A stretch of DNA of 64,000 nt from Glandiceps talaboti (Eukaryota > Hemichordata > Enteropneusta > Spengelidae). The DNA lies in NCBI RefSeq assembly GCF_964340395.1, contig NC_135561.1, positions 15,475,461-15,539,460 of the forward strand, given 5' to 3'. Below the pieces are notes generated by a model. That model did no database searches, was not told the origin of the DNA, and saw nothing but the letters and a program-made list of their open reading frames with translations. This document shows positions 1 through 41,904 of the stretch, one piece after another. The first letter of the stretch is position 1. The number at the start of each line of letters is the position of its first letter. Made by a program: the position numbers and the translations under genes.

Positions 1-520
1 GATTTATCTGCAAAATGCAAGCTTTAGATTTTATATAATTTGGTGTATCCACTGACAAAGTACACATTTTTAAAAATAATTTCTGATAGTGGGGCTATGT
101 GCACGATTGGTGATTTTTGCTAATTATACTACATTTTGTTATGAAAGCTTCAAATTCATATATTTTGGTACATTATACATCAAACATAACAAAGTACATA
201 CATACTTTAAAGCATGACCATGTAGCTTTTACTTTCAGTGAGAAATGTGCATAAATGAAGTTTTGATAATTAGTCAAAATGTACAAATTGAATATGGTTT
301 CATATAGTTAATTTTCCAATTAGGGGAGTGTAGCTGTGCCATAGCTATTATACACGATGTACTATACCCCCTAATTGGAAAATAAATTGTATGCCTCTAT
401 ATGAAATTTAGAGCTTGAATAGCTAACATATTGCCTCATTATAGACAAATCATTAATTATGCAAATTAACCATTAAGATTATAATGGCATGTACTTTTTA
501 AGGGAGTGCTTCTCCTTAGA
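1..520 (+). repeat. Satellite monomers related to the 145-base family
   Basis: Repeated blocks such as ATTTGGTACATTATACATC and ATTAATTATGCAAATTAACC recall the monomers of copies A-C. An inverted pair (ATTTTCCAATTAGGG at 311-325 and its complement at 369-383) sits inside. No gene is visible. Confidence 0.5.
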
Positions 521-2172
521 AAATGGAATTGGGCAGAAGGGCACATATTATGCAATATTTCAATAAAGTGGTTTTGATATGTACACTTGACATGTTCCTA
601 CATACTGAAATTCACAAATTATGTAGACATCATTTACAAACGATACTCCTGCCTGAATCGAAGCAACACTTAATACAACAGAAAGATGAAATGATAATGA
701 AATTAAGCATTTTGAGTTGATGTTAGAATAACATATTTATTAATTTGGCACATGCAAAAATAGTTGGCTACATTACATTATTTAAACAAGGAGCAATAAA
801 TGATTCTTGAGACTATTAAAATCTGACAATTCAAGTAATAATATAGAAAATCGATTGTTAAAACGAATAATATAGAAAGAACAACCATTAGACTGAGACA
901 GCCTAATGGAGTGGACAAAATAGTTTCTATATTAAAATACAGATGTACTTTATTAGATAATGTAGGAACAATTTTAATACATCTATTGAAAATCTATACA
1001 TCTATGGTAAAACAGATTACATCAATCGACAATTTATAGCTACAAACTATCCGTTTGTCTTAACCAATCTATACACCTATAAATAATGTATGCATCTCAA
1101 ATTTTATACATCTATTGAAAATCTATACATCTATGGTAAAACAGATTACATCCATCGACAATTTATAGCTACAAACTATCCGTTTGTCTTAACCAATCTA
1201 TACACCTATAAATAATGTATACATCTCAAATCAACAATTTATACATCTGTAGATAATTGTGGCGTCGAAAAATAATGTATGCGTATATAGACAATATATA
1301 TCATTATGAACAATATTGAGGCGACTGTGGAAATGTGTACATCTGTGAAATTTGATATCTATCAACAATATCAATATACCTCTAACATAATGTATACATG
1401 TACATTTATGGACAATTGAAATGCCTCCAGACAATGTATACATCTATAGACAATTCAGACATCTACAAACAAATAACACATCTCAAAAACAATACAGGTC
1501 TATGGACAATTACCACATCTATGGACAATTCATAGGTCTACAAACTTCATGTATTTACATATTTATGCATAATCTATATGTCTATGAATACTTAATATGT
1601 CTATAAATAATTTAACCATATGTGGACAATTTAGACGACTAGTGAAAATGTAGATGTCTACGAACAAAATTTATCTTTGACGAAGGATTTGAAGACAATC
1701 GTTATCATTCTGGTAGAAGTGTGCCAGTTTGTTCAATTGTCCAAATATAGCGCCATGGTTTGGCACGTACTACCTCTGGTTAAAAATAAAGAAATCTGAG
1801 GAAAACGTTTACGATAGTTCTAAAAGCCTAGAGTATCATTGAGTACATATTTTATAAAGATAACACATTTTAAATATACAAAGTTAAACAACATTCAAAT
1901 GAAAATAACTAATTACCCGAGGTATATTTTGAAACATTGTAGAAATTGCTAAACAACTAACGACATGCAAAACGCTTTGCAAATGACATAAGAAAACTTG
2001 CACAAGTTTGCCAAACCTACTAGCTTTCGATCAATTTATATGTGTACAAAAACTAAGCACAAATTCTGTATTCATTTGTCGTCAATTCTGAATCATTGAA
2101 ATGTAAATGGTATGTGATATAATGGACAAACTAGAATGAGCATGGACGTCTATGTACTGATAACTTTGTTAT
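521..2172. other. AT-rich 3' flank of the receptor gene with minisatellite
   Basis: Two near-identical 129-base units start at 981 and 1,110. From about 1,240 to 1,680 a degenerate repeat of the form CATCTATGGACAATT continues. The rest shows no coding exon on either strand. Confidence 0.6.
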
Positions 2173-30729
<28,557 letters not shown>

Positions 30730-30835
30730 CTAATAAGAATAAATAACATTACTTAGAATAGCTGAAATATTAGCAGTAACAGCATTTTTAGCACAATTAA
30801 ACTGATAAGATCAGTAGTGCTATAGGCATGGCAAA

Positions 30836-30836
30836 G

Positions 30837-30916
<80 letters not shown>

Positions 30917-30998
30917 CGCCCGTCCGTCCGTCCGCCCGTCCGTCCGTCCGTCCGTCCGTCCGTCAGTCAGTCAGTCAGTCAGTCTGTCTGCCTGCCTT

Positions 30999-31055
<57 letters not shown>
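30836..31055. repeat. Compound array (CTGT)-(CCGT)-(CAGT)-(CTGT)
   Basis: A 220-base run upstream of CUB1 in which the second base of the tetramer changes block by block and then reverts. Confidence 0.9.
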
Positions 31056-31099
31056 TTGTCTGTATGGATGTGTTTGAGTGTGTGTGTAAGTGTATGTGT

Positions 31100-31660
31100 A
31101 TGTGTATGTAAACAACTTAAAGTATTTAACCCGCTGAACTGATCGCCATGATATTTGGTTCGTGTATTAACTAAGGTGTCTAGTTGGAAAATTGTTCAAA
31201 TCAAAATGATCTTACCATCGGTGTGTGATTTGGGTAAAAAAATGTGATTTGTGGTCAAAAAACTTAAACTCAGAAACTACTGTGCAGATTGGATTGAAAT
31301 TTAGTGGGAAGATTCTTAGGGGTGTGTAGATTAAGATTTGTTCATGTCATGATGAGTCCATCAGTAATATGCAAATTAGGGATGAAAATGTGTCTCTTTT
31401 GGTCAAAATTCTTTCATTCCAAAACCACTGTGCCGAGTGGGAAGGGGATGCATCGGGGAGGGGGAGGGATGTATGATCAAGAAATATTAAGCATATAATG
31501 ATCTCATCAGCATTTGGCAAATTAATAGCAAATATGTGAATTTTGGTCAAATATTTATATCTCAAAAAGTACATGTCCAATGAGACTGAAATTTGGTGAG
31601 ATATTTCTTGAAGTGTTATTCTGCAGATTGTCTTTTTAAAACACTTTGACGCCCTTACCA
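31100..31660 (+). repeat. Degenerate satellite following the compound array
   Basis: Three or four related units of about 120-130 bases with the landmarks ATGCAAATTAGGGATGAAAA, TGTGATTTGTGGTCAAAA and GATTGGATTGAAATTTAGTG. Different in sequence from the 145-base family but the same plan of (CTGT)n followed by a tandem unit. Confidence 0.55.
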
Positions 31661-32265
31661 ACAACCAAATGCCAGTACATTTTGTTAAAATAACAACATC
31701 ATCTGGTAGGCAAGTTAATAAACCTAAACAGCCAAAATATGGTGTATTTCACAAAGATAACAACAGGGATTCTCGGACAAGTGAACAATCATTCAAAAAG
31801 TGTATGCAAATAAACCTAGCAGCAAGACCACGCCCATACCAACAGCCAAATTATCGCACATATTGCAAAGATAGCAACATGGATCAATAGACAAGTGTGT
31901 AAGCATTCAAAAATGACCGTACATTTGCCTAGCAAGAAGACCACGCTCATTACAACAGCCAAATGATTTATGCATATTGTAAAGATAACAGCAGGGATTA
32001 ATATACAAGTGAATAAATATTCTAAAAAGGTATGCAAATATACCTAACAACAAGACCACGCCCATCGCAATAGCCATATGATGATGGTATATTGCAAAGA
32101 TAACATCAGAGATTCATAGACAAGTGAACGAACATTCAAAACGTGTATGCAAGTATGTCTAGCAACAATACCACACACATAGCAACAGCCATATGATCGC
32201 GTATATTGCAAAGATAACAACAGGGCTGGATAGGCAACTGAATACTCATTCAGCAAATACCTAGC
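31660..32265. repeat. 115-base minisatellite, about five units
   Basis: Landmark AAGACCACGCCCAT (or close variants) recurs at about 31,826, 31,938, 32,054 and 32,167, each followed by CAACAGCCAAAT, ATTGCAAAGATAACA and CAAGTGAACAA blocks. Confidence 0.8.
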
Positions 32266-33354
32266 ATCGATCAGTATGTGGATAAACATTTTTTTTTTTT
32301 AATTACATACTATGTGATTGGATCATGTATACATTGCAAACATGTGGAATGGGTAGTCATTCTCCGAGATCCCATAAGCAAGCTCCCAGAGTTGAACCCA
32401 TACATCCGCTGCAATGCGTCGCTACGTTTGCCCTTTTTGACGGATAGGGATACTTTTGGAACATTTCTAAAGTGACAAGGATCGATGAGTAATGTTGACG
32501 TTAGGAAATATTCTTTGGTACTGTTGGTAAGTTGCGCGTAATTCCACATCCTGAACTCAAATCCGCATAACTTGTGTACAGTGATGCAGATGTATATCAA
32601 TCCGTCTGTTTGAGATTGTACAGTATGAATTGTGACGCTAGTTTTGAGTGCAACTTGTAGAATGATGAACACTCAAATCTTCAAAGAACAAATCGAATGA
32701 TACATAATGTACTGCGGGTTGATTATCACTGACTAACGCCAGTGCACCTGTCGGGGTGAAGATTTCCCAATCGCGCTGACAACAATGACTGTGAGTTGGG
32801 ATTTTAGACAATTACATATTTCTACTTCGTGAATGTGGTAATTCTGTTAACGCAATAGTTTACACTGCTTTATCGTTATGTCATGGTTGACAAGTTCATC
32901 ATAAAACATGTTTCCACTTCACCATGCATTCCGTTGTCTTTAACCAATAAAACCATATTGTGTTTGTTGTGCATGGTTAGCACAACTTTGTTTGCAACGA
33001 ATGTCGCTCATGATTTACTCACCTGACACTGCTGAATGGTAGAGGTATATACACAACCAATAAATAACATGATATATTGCTGTTATCTGCGTACCCATGA
33101 CTACCGAGTGCAGTCACCTTCAAGAAAAATACATTAGAATTCTTACACACCACTATCTTATACTACAACATCATTTAGCTAACGACAAGAAATATTATTA
33201 TTTCAGAGACGAGGACAGAGATTGTGAGAAATTTATAAATAATTTCACTGTTTAATACATTCATTTCAATGGCCAATTTTGGCATTCATCAACGAATAAG
33301 GGTTCTATGTGTATTGTCATTTGCAAAGGTGTATGTATTTAGAGTCATTATAGA

Positions 33355-33600
33355 CACGTGGTTGACATAGCCAGCTTGAAATATAGAAGTTGTACGTTCA
33401 AGCCGTGCTACTGTTGTTTGTTTTTGAATTGATTAGGTCCTTGGGCAATAGTTGTTGACACCAGTCTACCCAGGTGTATAGTCTGGGACCTAGTACAACA
33501 TGGGTTGGTATTTGTTGAATTGTTTTGCATACAGGCTGCAATAGACTTTATGCTTCCAAAGACACGAACTTATGTAGGCTATTTGTGCTAAATGTAGGGT
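33355..33600 (+). mobile_element. Probable tRNA-derived SINE
   Basis: A head with a Pol III B-box-like GTTCAAGCC (33,397-33,410 region) is followed by CCTTGGGCAA ... CCAGTCTACCCAGGTGTATA ... GGGACC. That core resembles the widely conserved SINE core seen in many invertebrate and deuterostome SINEs (Nin-DC type); this match is from memory and not checked. Confidence 0.45.
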
Positions 33601-33679
33601 CTGTGATGTGGTAATCATTCTACAGTGCTGAGATCTTGAAATTCATTGATATTATAGAGCCTAAAGGGCACTATTTAAC

Positions 33680-33680
<1 letters not shown>

Positions 33681-33728
<48 letters not shown>

Positions 33729-33829
33729 TTTACTAAAGCATTACAAGGCTTCATATCATTTGGAGCTTGAGATTCCTAATAATTTTGTATGGCGTGATGT
33801 TTACTTTACGGGGGTTTAACTTATTCGTG

Positions 33830-33875
<46 letters not shown>
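33681..33875. repeat. Two (CTGT)n arrays with repeat flanks
   Basis: Arrays at 33,681-33,728 and 33,830-33,875. The second leads into satellite-like sequence ending near 34,020 (TTTTTAGTAGTTAGGCCATAT). Confidence 0.8.
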
Positions 33876-33878
<3 letters not shown>

Positions 33879-34033
33879 GTTTGTCTGTTGACACGATATT
33901 TCAAAAACTGCTGCATCGATTCTAATGAAGCTTGCTACACATCTTTCATTAGATTTTGGTAAACATTAAATGAGCATTAATTATCCATTAGCATAAATAA
34001 GGGTTTTTAGTAGTTAGGCCATATCGTAAGCAT

Positions 34034-34282
34034 ACACTCACAGTCACGTGACACCATTGCATGGCGACTAGTGCTGAAAAAATATAAAAGGACATCATCC
34101 CATGACGTCACTTCACAAACTGTCATTTCTATGACATTTCTATTTATTCACACAAGTAATAAACGGGTAATAAATTTTTATATGTACAGTAAATTGTTGT
34201 TTATGGCAATTTTTTCAAGTACTTTCATGTTGCCGCGAAAACATGAGGCCTAAGGTCTAAGACGGGGAAGAGGTGTTGTATA
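34034..34282 (+). repeat. Dispersed duplicate, copy 1 (with CRE-like palindrome)
   Basis: About 250 bases shared with 35,409-35,662: ACTCACAGTCACGTGAC, CATCCCATGACGTCA, TTCACACAAGTAATAAACG and TTCATGTTGCCGCGA. Continues at 34,329-34,392 with a block related to 36,515-36,580. Confidence 0.75.
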
Positions 34283-35408
34283 GAACTGATATAGATTTAT
34301 GCTAAAGTGTTTTGTCCTGACGTTTTCATTTCCTGTGCATTAGTTTATTCGTGTTTTTTCCTCGGGGAGGATAAGAAATTTATTCATAGAAATTGTGTCC
34401 TTATTTTTGGTCGTCTTATGATTCCACCTATCTTACAATGCTTTAATATGGTATTAAAATAACGGAACTGAGACAATTGAACTATGTACTACACATTATC
34501 TGTCTATGAAGTATATGTTGTTTTGGCAAAGCTGAACAACATTTTGTGGATGTGCCCTTGGTAAATGACTTCTCCTGAATAAAGAGCAAAACATTTCCAG
34601 ACTTTCAGAATGTAGATGGCCCAATGACAGGCCCCTTCCCATTATTGTAAACTTTTGCTCAATTCTTTAGTGCACGTTGGACATACAACAGCTTAGTTTA
34701 ATCTCAATTCACTCTTGTATGCGTTATCAGAGCCAAGTAAAGCACTGTGTAAGATATTTTATAATTTGGAATTGACTCAAATACATGTATATTATTCAGA
34801 AAATATAAAGAAATCCCCTTAGTTTTGAAAGAAAGTAGTGTGCATGGTAGTTCACTAGCCATTTTACTGACATGTAAAGCCCGCATGACGATATATTGCC
34901 CATCACCAAAAATATAAAGTACAATTGAAATGCCAAACATATGGGTAGGTCGGGCCCCTGTTGAACAGTTTTTTTTTTCTGGCCTGATGTGGTATTCGAA
35001 AAGCAAAACATTATAACTCTGTAACCTATAGTTTAGATCAGGGTTTTTATTTCGATTTCAACGGTGTACGTGTTATGTTATTTCTTTCAAATACTCCTGT
35101 TTGTATGGAGATCTGTAAATCATACTTAATATTATAGTTGTGATTTCGCCTAACCTGTTCAACACAGGGATTCACAAACACATTACTAGAAAGCATGGGC
35201 TCGTGATGTATATGAAGGTACCGGTGCTTTTGAAAATGTTCCCTAGACTCTCCAGTCGCTCGCTAAATCAGTGTGGGTTAAAAATCTCAGTTGGATGAGT
35301 TCACATGAGGCAACTATCTTAGGGGACAGATCTAATAGTTAACTCTCAATCTTTCCAAGGAGAGGGATAAATACAAACACCTCATCGAGTCACCATGGTA
35401 TTGGATAC

Positions 35409-35662
35409 TCACAGTCAGGTGACGCCACTGTGTGTCGACCAGGAATAAACAAAAGTAAAAATACGTCATCCCATGACGTCATTTCACAAACTGTCGTTTC
35501 TATGACATGATTATTTATTCACACAAGTAATAAACGAGTAAAAATTTCATATTGACATTCAATTGCTGTATAATGGCAGAATTTTTAAGTTGTTTCATGT
35601 TGCCGCGATAACACTTTAGTATAAGGTCTAAGGTTTAAGATGGGGAAGAGTTTTTGTATAGA
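35409..35662 (+). repeat. Dispersed duplicate, copy 2 (with CRE-like palindrome)
   Basis: Same blocks and same orientation as 34,034-34,282, about 1.37 kb away; roughly 75-80 percent identical by eye. Each copy keeps TGACGTCA or TGACGTCAC. Confidence 0.75.
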
Positions 35663-35964
35663 TGTGGCTTTATGCTACATTTAGATTGGATTATGACTAA
35701 AATCTATGGCTTTTAATGAAAAACGTGGCAAAATTACAAGAAAATGACCACATATAAATGCTACTGACTGTCTGCAACATACAGGAAATGGCTTGACTTT
35801 CATAATTGACCCAGAAGGTCAAAGTCGAAATCAAAGGCAACTTCTTACAAGCAAGCATTGCCTAATGTGAATATTATTAGTTTCCCTTAAGTAGATTTTA
35901 AAACCTGAAACTGTAAAATATTGCTGCGTGTCGAATTGTTCGAGACATAACGCATGCATGTTAC

Positions 35965-36040
35965 CAACTGATCGGGTAAGTCTTGCGTTAATACCATCAT
36001 GGAAAAGGCACATTTCAAGAATTAAAAGAACTAAAAACAT
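35965..36040 (-). CDS. Candidate signal-peptide exon for the receptor gene
   Basis: An ATG at 36,040 opens a 25-codon hydrophobic leader (MFLVLLILEMCLFHDGINA, then RLTRSV). A possible donor, GTTG|GTAACA, would give phase 1, as the CUB1 exon requires. The donor is only moderate and the exon sits about 25 bases from a repeat terminus (36,063-36,115). It may be chance. It competes with the exon near 42,435. Confidence 0.35.
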
Positions 36041-36062
36041 CACTTGTTCTTTACCTTGAAAA

Positions 36063-36600
<538 letters not shown>

Positions 36601-37438
36601 ACAGATCTAGTGAATTCTTACTCAAACCCAGCCGTCGCTGCGTGGATTTGAAACCAGACTGCGAGATGCATAAGCTAACCACATACAGCCACCATGAACC
36701 CCAGTTTACACAGTCAACTTCGTTAATTGTTATATTTTAGAAATAGCATTATGGTTTTACGTTATTGCCATTATGGATATATAATTGCTGAATTTTATTT
36801 CTTAACTTGTTTTTAGAGGAAGGATAAAAAACATTATCGCAAACACAATTGAGAATCACTTGAAGGGCATCACCTGAGATTATACTTTTAAGCGTCATTG
36901 TCGCTGAATGTTTAAACGATACACTCCTCATTCTACGGCTACGCACTGAGGTGTACTTCACTGTCACTAGCAATTGACAAAACTCAAAACAATATTTATC
37001 CAATGATGTAATTTTAATATGTATTTGAAAGAAAAAGACAATCGGGATTTATCGTAGAAAATCATATCTGAAATTCCCATGATGGAATTATTCAAAGCAT
37101 TATGTACGTTCAGCTGTGAGAAAAGAGACAAGCTCGGTCAAATATTTTCTCCTGTGATTTTTATGTCTAACTTTTGACTACATACTGACAGTCACTTTGT
37201 AGTATACTGAACAGCAAAAAAAGTTGTCATATTATTGTGTGCTACAGACAGATTTACCATTCAGCCATCATTTTAGAGAGGTGCTTTTCAACAGCTCGGG
37301 GAGCTGCTTTACGAAGCAGAATTTAATTATAAGCCTTTGGGTGCTCCGTATTTTGTCCCATTAGCTCCTGAGTGCATATCCACAAACCCTGTAAATGTAC
37401 CGATGAAGACACACTTCCAACTTAGGTTTGAAGTTGTT

Positions 37439-37474
<36 letters not shown>

Positions 37475-38569
37475 GTCAATCATTATTACAGAACTCACTT
37501 TCTAAAGGTACTACTATACACTTCCATCTCTTTTGTCTCTCTTTTCATCTATTTCACACTTTCGTTTAGTTCGCCATATTTAAATTCATGTCTATTTTTA
37601 TCAGGTTGTATATATATAAGTGCTTATTATTTCTTCCTTAGCTCAAACGTAAACACGAACAGCATTAAATGGATGACGTTTCCATCGACATGAATGAAAC
37701 ATTCAAAGTAACTCGTGTACAAGACCATGTTTTGTGGAATATCGGTGGTATATATCTGAAATGTCTTACCTTGTTCTTTAGCTATCTCACAGGAAACTAG
37801 AAAAGAAGAGGATAAAACATGGTCTGGTAGATCGTCAATGAATTAACAAAGCTTCAACAAATCTTGATGTCCTCCTGGAATAAGGAACTGAACCTTTCTC
37901 CCCAAAAAATAATGAAATTCGTCAACCTGACGATCCTTTTCTAAAAAAAACCACGTCGTTTAATGTCATGAATTGACTGGTGGACACACGAGTCGATTAT
38001 CTGGTAGAATAACTAACAAGAGTTAGTGCTGTTCTTATTATAAAAGGTGTATCACGTGCACTACAATTACTTTTGAATCTAATTTAGCTACGTAGTGCAA
38101 TTGCGGTAACGTCGTATCGCAGTATAGAAACCATTCTTACGTGTCTCTTATACACCCTATTTGCATATTCGCACCTAGGACTATTCCACTTCCGTCTCTA
38201 AGCAACATACATAAATTACAACATAACTAAGAAACATTTTTGGTTTAATAATTATACAGGTAGATATATCTTGTAAAGGAAACAACTGTGTGTCAATTCT
38301 TTGGCTGAAAATATACAACATAATTTTGAACAAATCATAGTAGAAAATAACTAATGTAACAAGAATAAACACCAAATACAACATATCAATTACCAATCTC
38401 CAAAACTGGTCTTTCTTCTGGTGCCTATGAATTGTGGGTAATACTTGCAACTTGAACGTAAACAAACTTATGCTATTGTACGATTTTTTTGTTTTTCGTG
38501 TCACGCCTTACGTGGCATCGGTAACTTTGGGTGACTTTTAAATATATGCTAAAGAAGAATGGAAACTAT
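36601..38569. other. Intergenic or 5' intron sequence
   Basis: Contains a (CAAT)n run at 37,440-37,475 and the candidate microexon at 37,771-37,797. No other coding signal. Confidence 0.5.
37771..37797 (-). CDS. Candidate 27-base microexon
   Basis: A very good acceptor (TATCCTCTTCTTTTCTAG) and a donor ACAAG|GTAAGA bracket 27 bases that keep the 2/1 phase of the receptor's 5' exons and encode SCEIAKEQ. The flanking signals are strong, but the coding content is too short to identify. It would fit between the exon near 42.4 kb and the CUB1 exon. Confidence 0.35.
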
Positions 38570-41160
38570 AATCCTACTGTTACAAATGTATCTATTGTAT
38601 TTCGACAGCTTGAGATGAAGACATGATTCTCTATATTCTTGGGGACTTCAATACTGATTTAAAACCAAACGAAACAAAAGGTTTAGCAAAACGTCTCACT
38701 AATTTCTCTAAGTTTTTTTTTTCAATTAAGAAATCTAGTGAAAGACGTCACCCGTGTAACCGATAGCTCAGAAACTCTTATTGATTTAATTCTGTGTAAC
38801 GATCTAAAGCCGTAGTTCTTTCCACCGGTGTAAGCGATCATCGTCTGGTGTAGGCCGTTTGTAAAATACAGAAAGTAAAGTTTGCACCAAAACAGATGAA
38901 AACTAGATCTTTCAAGAATTTCAGTGCAGAGAGGTTCTGTGATGAAGTTCGCAATATCCCCTAGCAGATAATTGAAATTCACGACAACCCATAACGCTTG
39001 GGGCATGTGGAAGGAGCTTTTCATACCAGTGTGTGATTCGAATGCTCCATTTCGGACTATCACTCGTAGGGGAGAACATACCCCGTGGACAACAGGTGAA
39101 TTCATTGCATTAACATATGAACGTGATAGACTCAAACATTGTCAGAAAAACATAAGGATTCCAGTATTCGGGCAAAAGTCAAGAAAGTTAGAAATTATGT
39201 TAACAACATGAGGGTACAATTGAAAAAAGAGAGAATATTTTACATCGCAATTAAATCAAAATAGCAGTGACTCAAAAAATCTTTGGCACATTTTGAAAAA
39301 ATTGTTGCTAACCCAGTCTAATGAGAGTGTCATGACTTTGAAAGTGGATGGTCATATCACCACCCATACAAAAACTATAGCAAATGCATTTAATAACTAT
39401 TTTACGTAACTACAATTGGATCCAAGCTGGCAACGAAGTTTACAAATTGAAATATTACACTTTTAACCCAATGTGACAGTAACTTCTACTTTAAGCCCAT
39501 AACCACTGAGTACGTGTGTAGACAATTGTCGAAACTGTATTGCTAAAGCCACTGGTATTGACAATGTCAGTGCACGGTTACTTAAATATGGGGCTCCGTA
39601 TATACTATCTTCATGTTTAATCTGTCTGTACAGACAGGACAGGATCCTGCAGAATGGAAACGAGCTAGGGTTGTGCCATTATTTAAAGAAGGGGATAGAA
39701 CTGACGTTGGTAATTACCGACCAATATCTATCCTCCCTGTAGTTTCTAAGATATTGGAAAGAGCTTTCCATGATCAACTGTACAGCTATCTAGATGAGAA
39801 TGACATTATGAATAGATGTCAGTCAGGATTTAGGCCAGGTTACTCTACGGCAACGGCCCTTACTCATGTTACAGATATTCTATTTAATAATATCGATCGT
39901 AAACAACTCACTGGTGCAATATTTCTAGATCTGAAGAAAGCATTTCGATACAGTCGATCATGGACTGCTGCTTCAGAAACTACATCAATTTGGTATACAA
40001 GACAGTACATTGGCATTGTTCCGTGCCTATCTAACAGGTCGTACACAAGTTGTAGAGTTAAATTCCACATTATCAGAAAGCATGGGCATTTCTTGTGGGG
40101 TACCCCAAGGTTCAATTCTGGGACCTTTATTTTTCACCCTTTATATAAATAACTTGCCGGAAACAGTTATAAAGTAATTATGTATGCAGATGACACGGCT
40201 ATTTTCCATTCAAGCAAATCAGTTGCAGTGACACTCACTCACAAAGGAAATAATCCATGTCAAGGCCTGGCTTGACTCAAACAAGTTAACACTGAATACA
40301 AGTAAAACCAAGACCATGCTTTTCGGTACTTCTCAAAGACTAATATTAAATTCAGTTTTGCAAATCGAATACAGGGAGACCTAGTAGAGGAAGTATTTGA
40401 TTTCAAATACTTAGGGTTTGGCTGGATTCAAAATTGAAATTTTGCTAAAATGTCTCTAAATCTTGGTCTACTGTCGAGAATCAGACACATTTTGCCGTTG
40501 GGACTTAGGAAGATGATGTTCAATACCTTAGTCCTTCCCCATTTCGATTATGCTGCGAATGTATGGTGTAATACGAATCAAAAGTATTTGAAGACACTTG
40601 AGCTCCTCCATAAACGAGCTGGTCGACTGCTCCTCGAAGCTCCCTGTGATACTACTACGGGTTGGGCATATGAAAAATTGGGTTGGGTCAGCCTTCAAAT
40701 TAGATGGAAGCGCCAACTGGCAACACTCGTCTACAAATCCGTAACAGGTAATGCACCTAGTTACCTCACTGAAATGTTCAATCTTTCCAACCAAATTCAC
40801 CTTCATAACACAAGACAGGCCAGTCAAGGTAACATATACATCACTACAGTTAAAACTGAATATGGGAAACGGGCATTTCACTATAGTGGTGCTGTTTTAA
40901 CAATCTACCCCTATCCATAAGATCAGCTCCGAACTCATCGATATTTAAAAGACATCTTAGAATGTAGTCTGGTAATAATGTGGGTGGATATCTTTTAAAG
41001 TGCACTGTGCGTCTGTAACTTTTTGTCCTGGTTTGTCCCGTTTTTTTCTGTGTACATAATCTTGCAACAAGTTCCATTGGGAGAACTGTAATAATGCACT
41101 TAAATGGTGTCTTTATATGAAAGATTAACAAATAGATAAATACATAAATAAATAAATAAA
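38570..41160 (+). pseudogene. Degenerate LINE with endonuclease and reverse transcriptase remnants
   Basis: Near 38,620 the frame reads ILYILGDFNTDLKP, the GDFN motif of an APE-type endonuclease. From 39,613 to about 40,150 lie reverse transcriptase blocks (WKRARVVPLFKEGDR, NYRPISILPVVSKILE, CGVPQGSILGP in another frame) and near 40,180 YADDTA. The frame shifts at least three times. The end region (LRKMMFNTLVLPHFDYAAN) is in a separate frame at 40,450-40,920. The tail near 41,140 is (AAAT)n. It lies between the two genes. Confidence 0.88.
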
Positions 41161-41339
41161 GTAGAGATGCAGCGATGTTTTGTTAAAAGATGTATTCGCC
41201 AATATATTAGTCACTTTTCCCATTCTACATCACATATACTCGATAACATACATTGTACTTAAATAGATTACACGGACAGGAAGATGTCTTTTTAAACGCC
41301 TGTTGGTGACTGTTTTCTAACTTGAAAAATACAGATACT

Positions 41340-41610
41340 AAAATGTACAACTTTAAACTGAATATCTTCCGTGAGGTCAGAAAACCATGTTTATTCCTGA
41401 ATAGATTTGCTAATACAAGTTAACATATAATGCAGGTAAAATAATTCGATCAGATATATGTATTACTATTAATACATTAGTATGATATATAATGTTAGAT
41501 TATTGATTTGCGAGATATTTCCAATTTGGTAAATGTAATTAATAATTAAGAATGTTCTTTTCTTTACAATGGGAATAACGAATAAGTTGTAAATTATACA
41601 TGTGTCCTTT
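41340..41610 (-). repeat. Second copy of the 36.1-kb repeat
   Basis: Shares the TTTAAACTGAAT terminus, AACATATAATGCAGG and GATTTGCGAGATATTT-like blocks with 36,085-36,400, but lacks the (TA)n expansion. Confidence 0.5.
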
Positions 41611-41904
41611 CCCGAAATCTGATTAAATTCTGATGTAGGAATAGGTCCGAATAGGAAATGTAGAAATAGGCAACATAACTCATTACATCACATCACTCAC
41701 GAAAATAGCTTCTGCATGCCCTACCATCTATTGTGAGGCCGTAGGGTTCTGTCCTGGAATTTTATCTCCGAGATTGTCATGAGACAAGTTGAAAGATGTC
41801 CTCACAACATACTCCAGGCCGGGTGTCAGGGAAACACCAATAGTGATTAAAGCTGCCAAGATCACGAGTGGCTCAGGCTCATTTAGTTATGTTTACCTAA
41901 ACAA

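Noticed and set aside
523-720. 65-codon plus-strand frame near the left edge
   Set aside because: AT-rich, no recognisable features, adjacent to satellite monomers.
31660-32265. CRISPR-like array
   Set aside because: Units of about 115 bases are similar throughout, with no constant short repeats separating unique spacers; the genome is animal.
38722-39211. Open frames on both strands before the 39.6-kb reverse transcriptase
   Set aside because: They are parts or shadows of the degenerate LINE.
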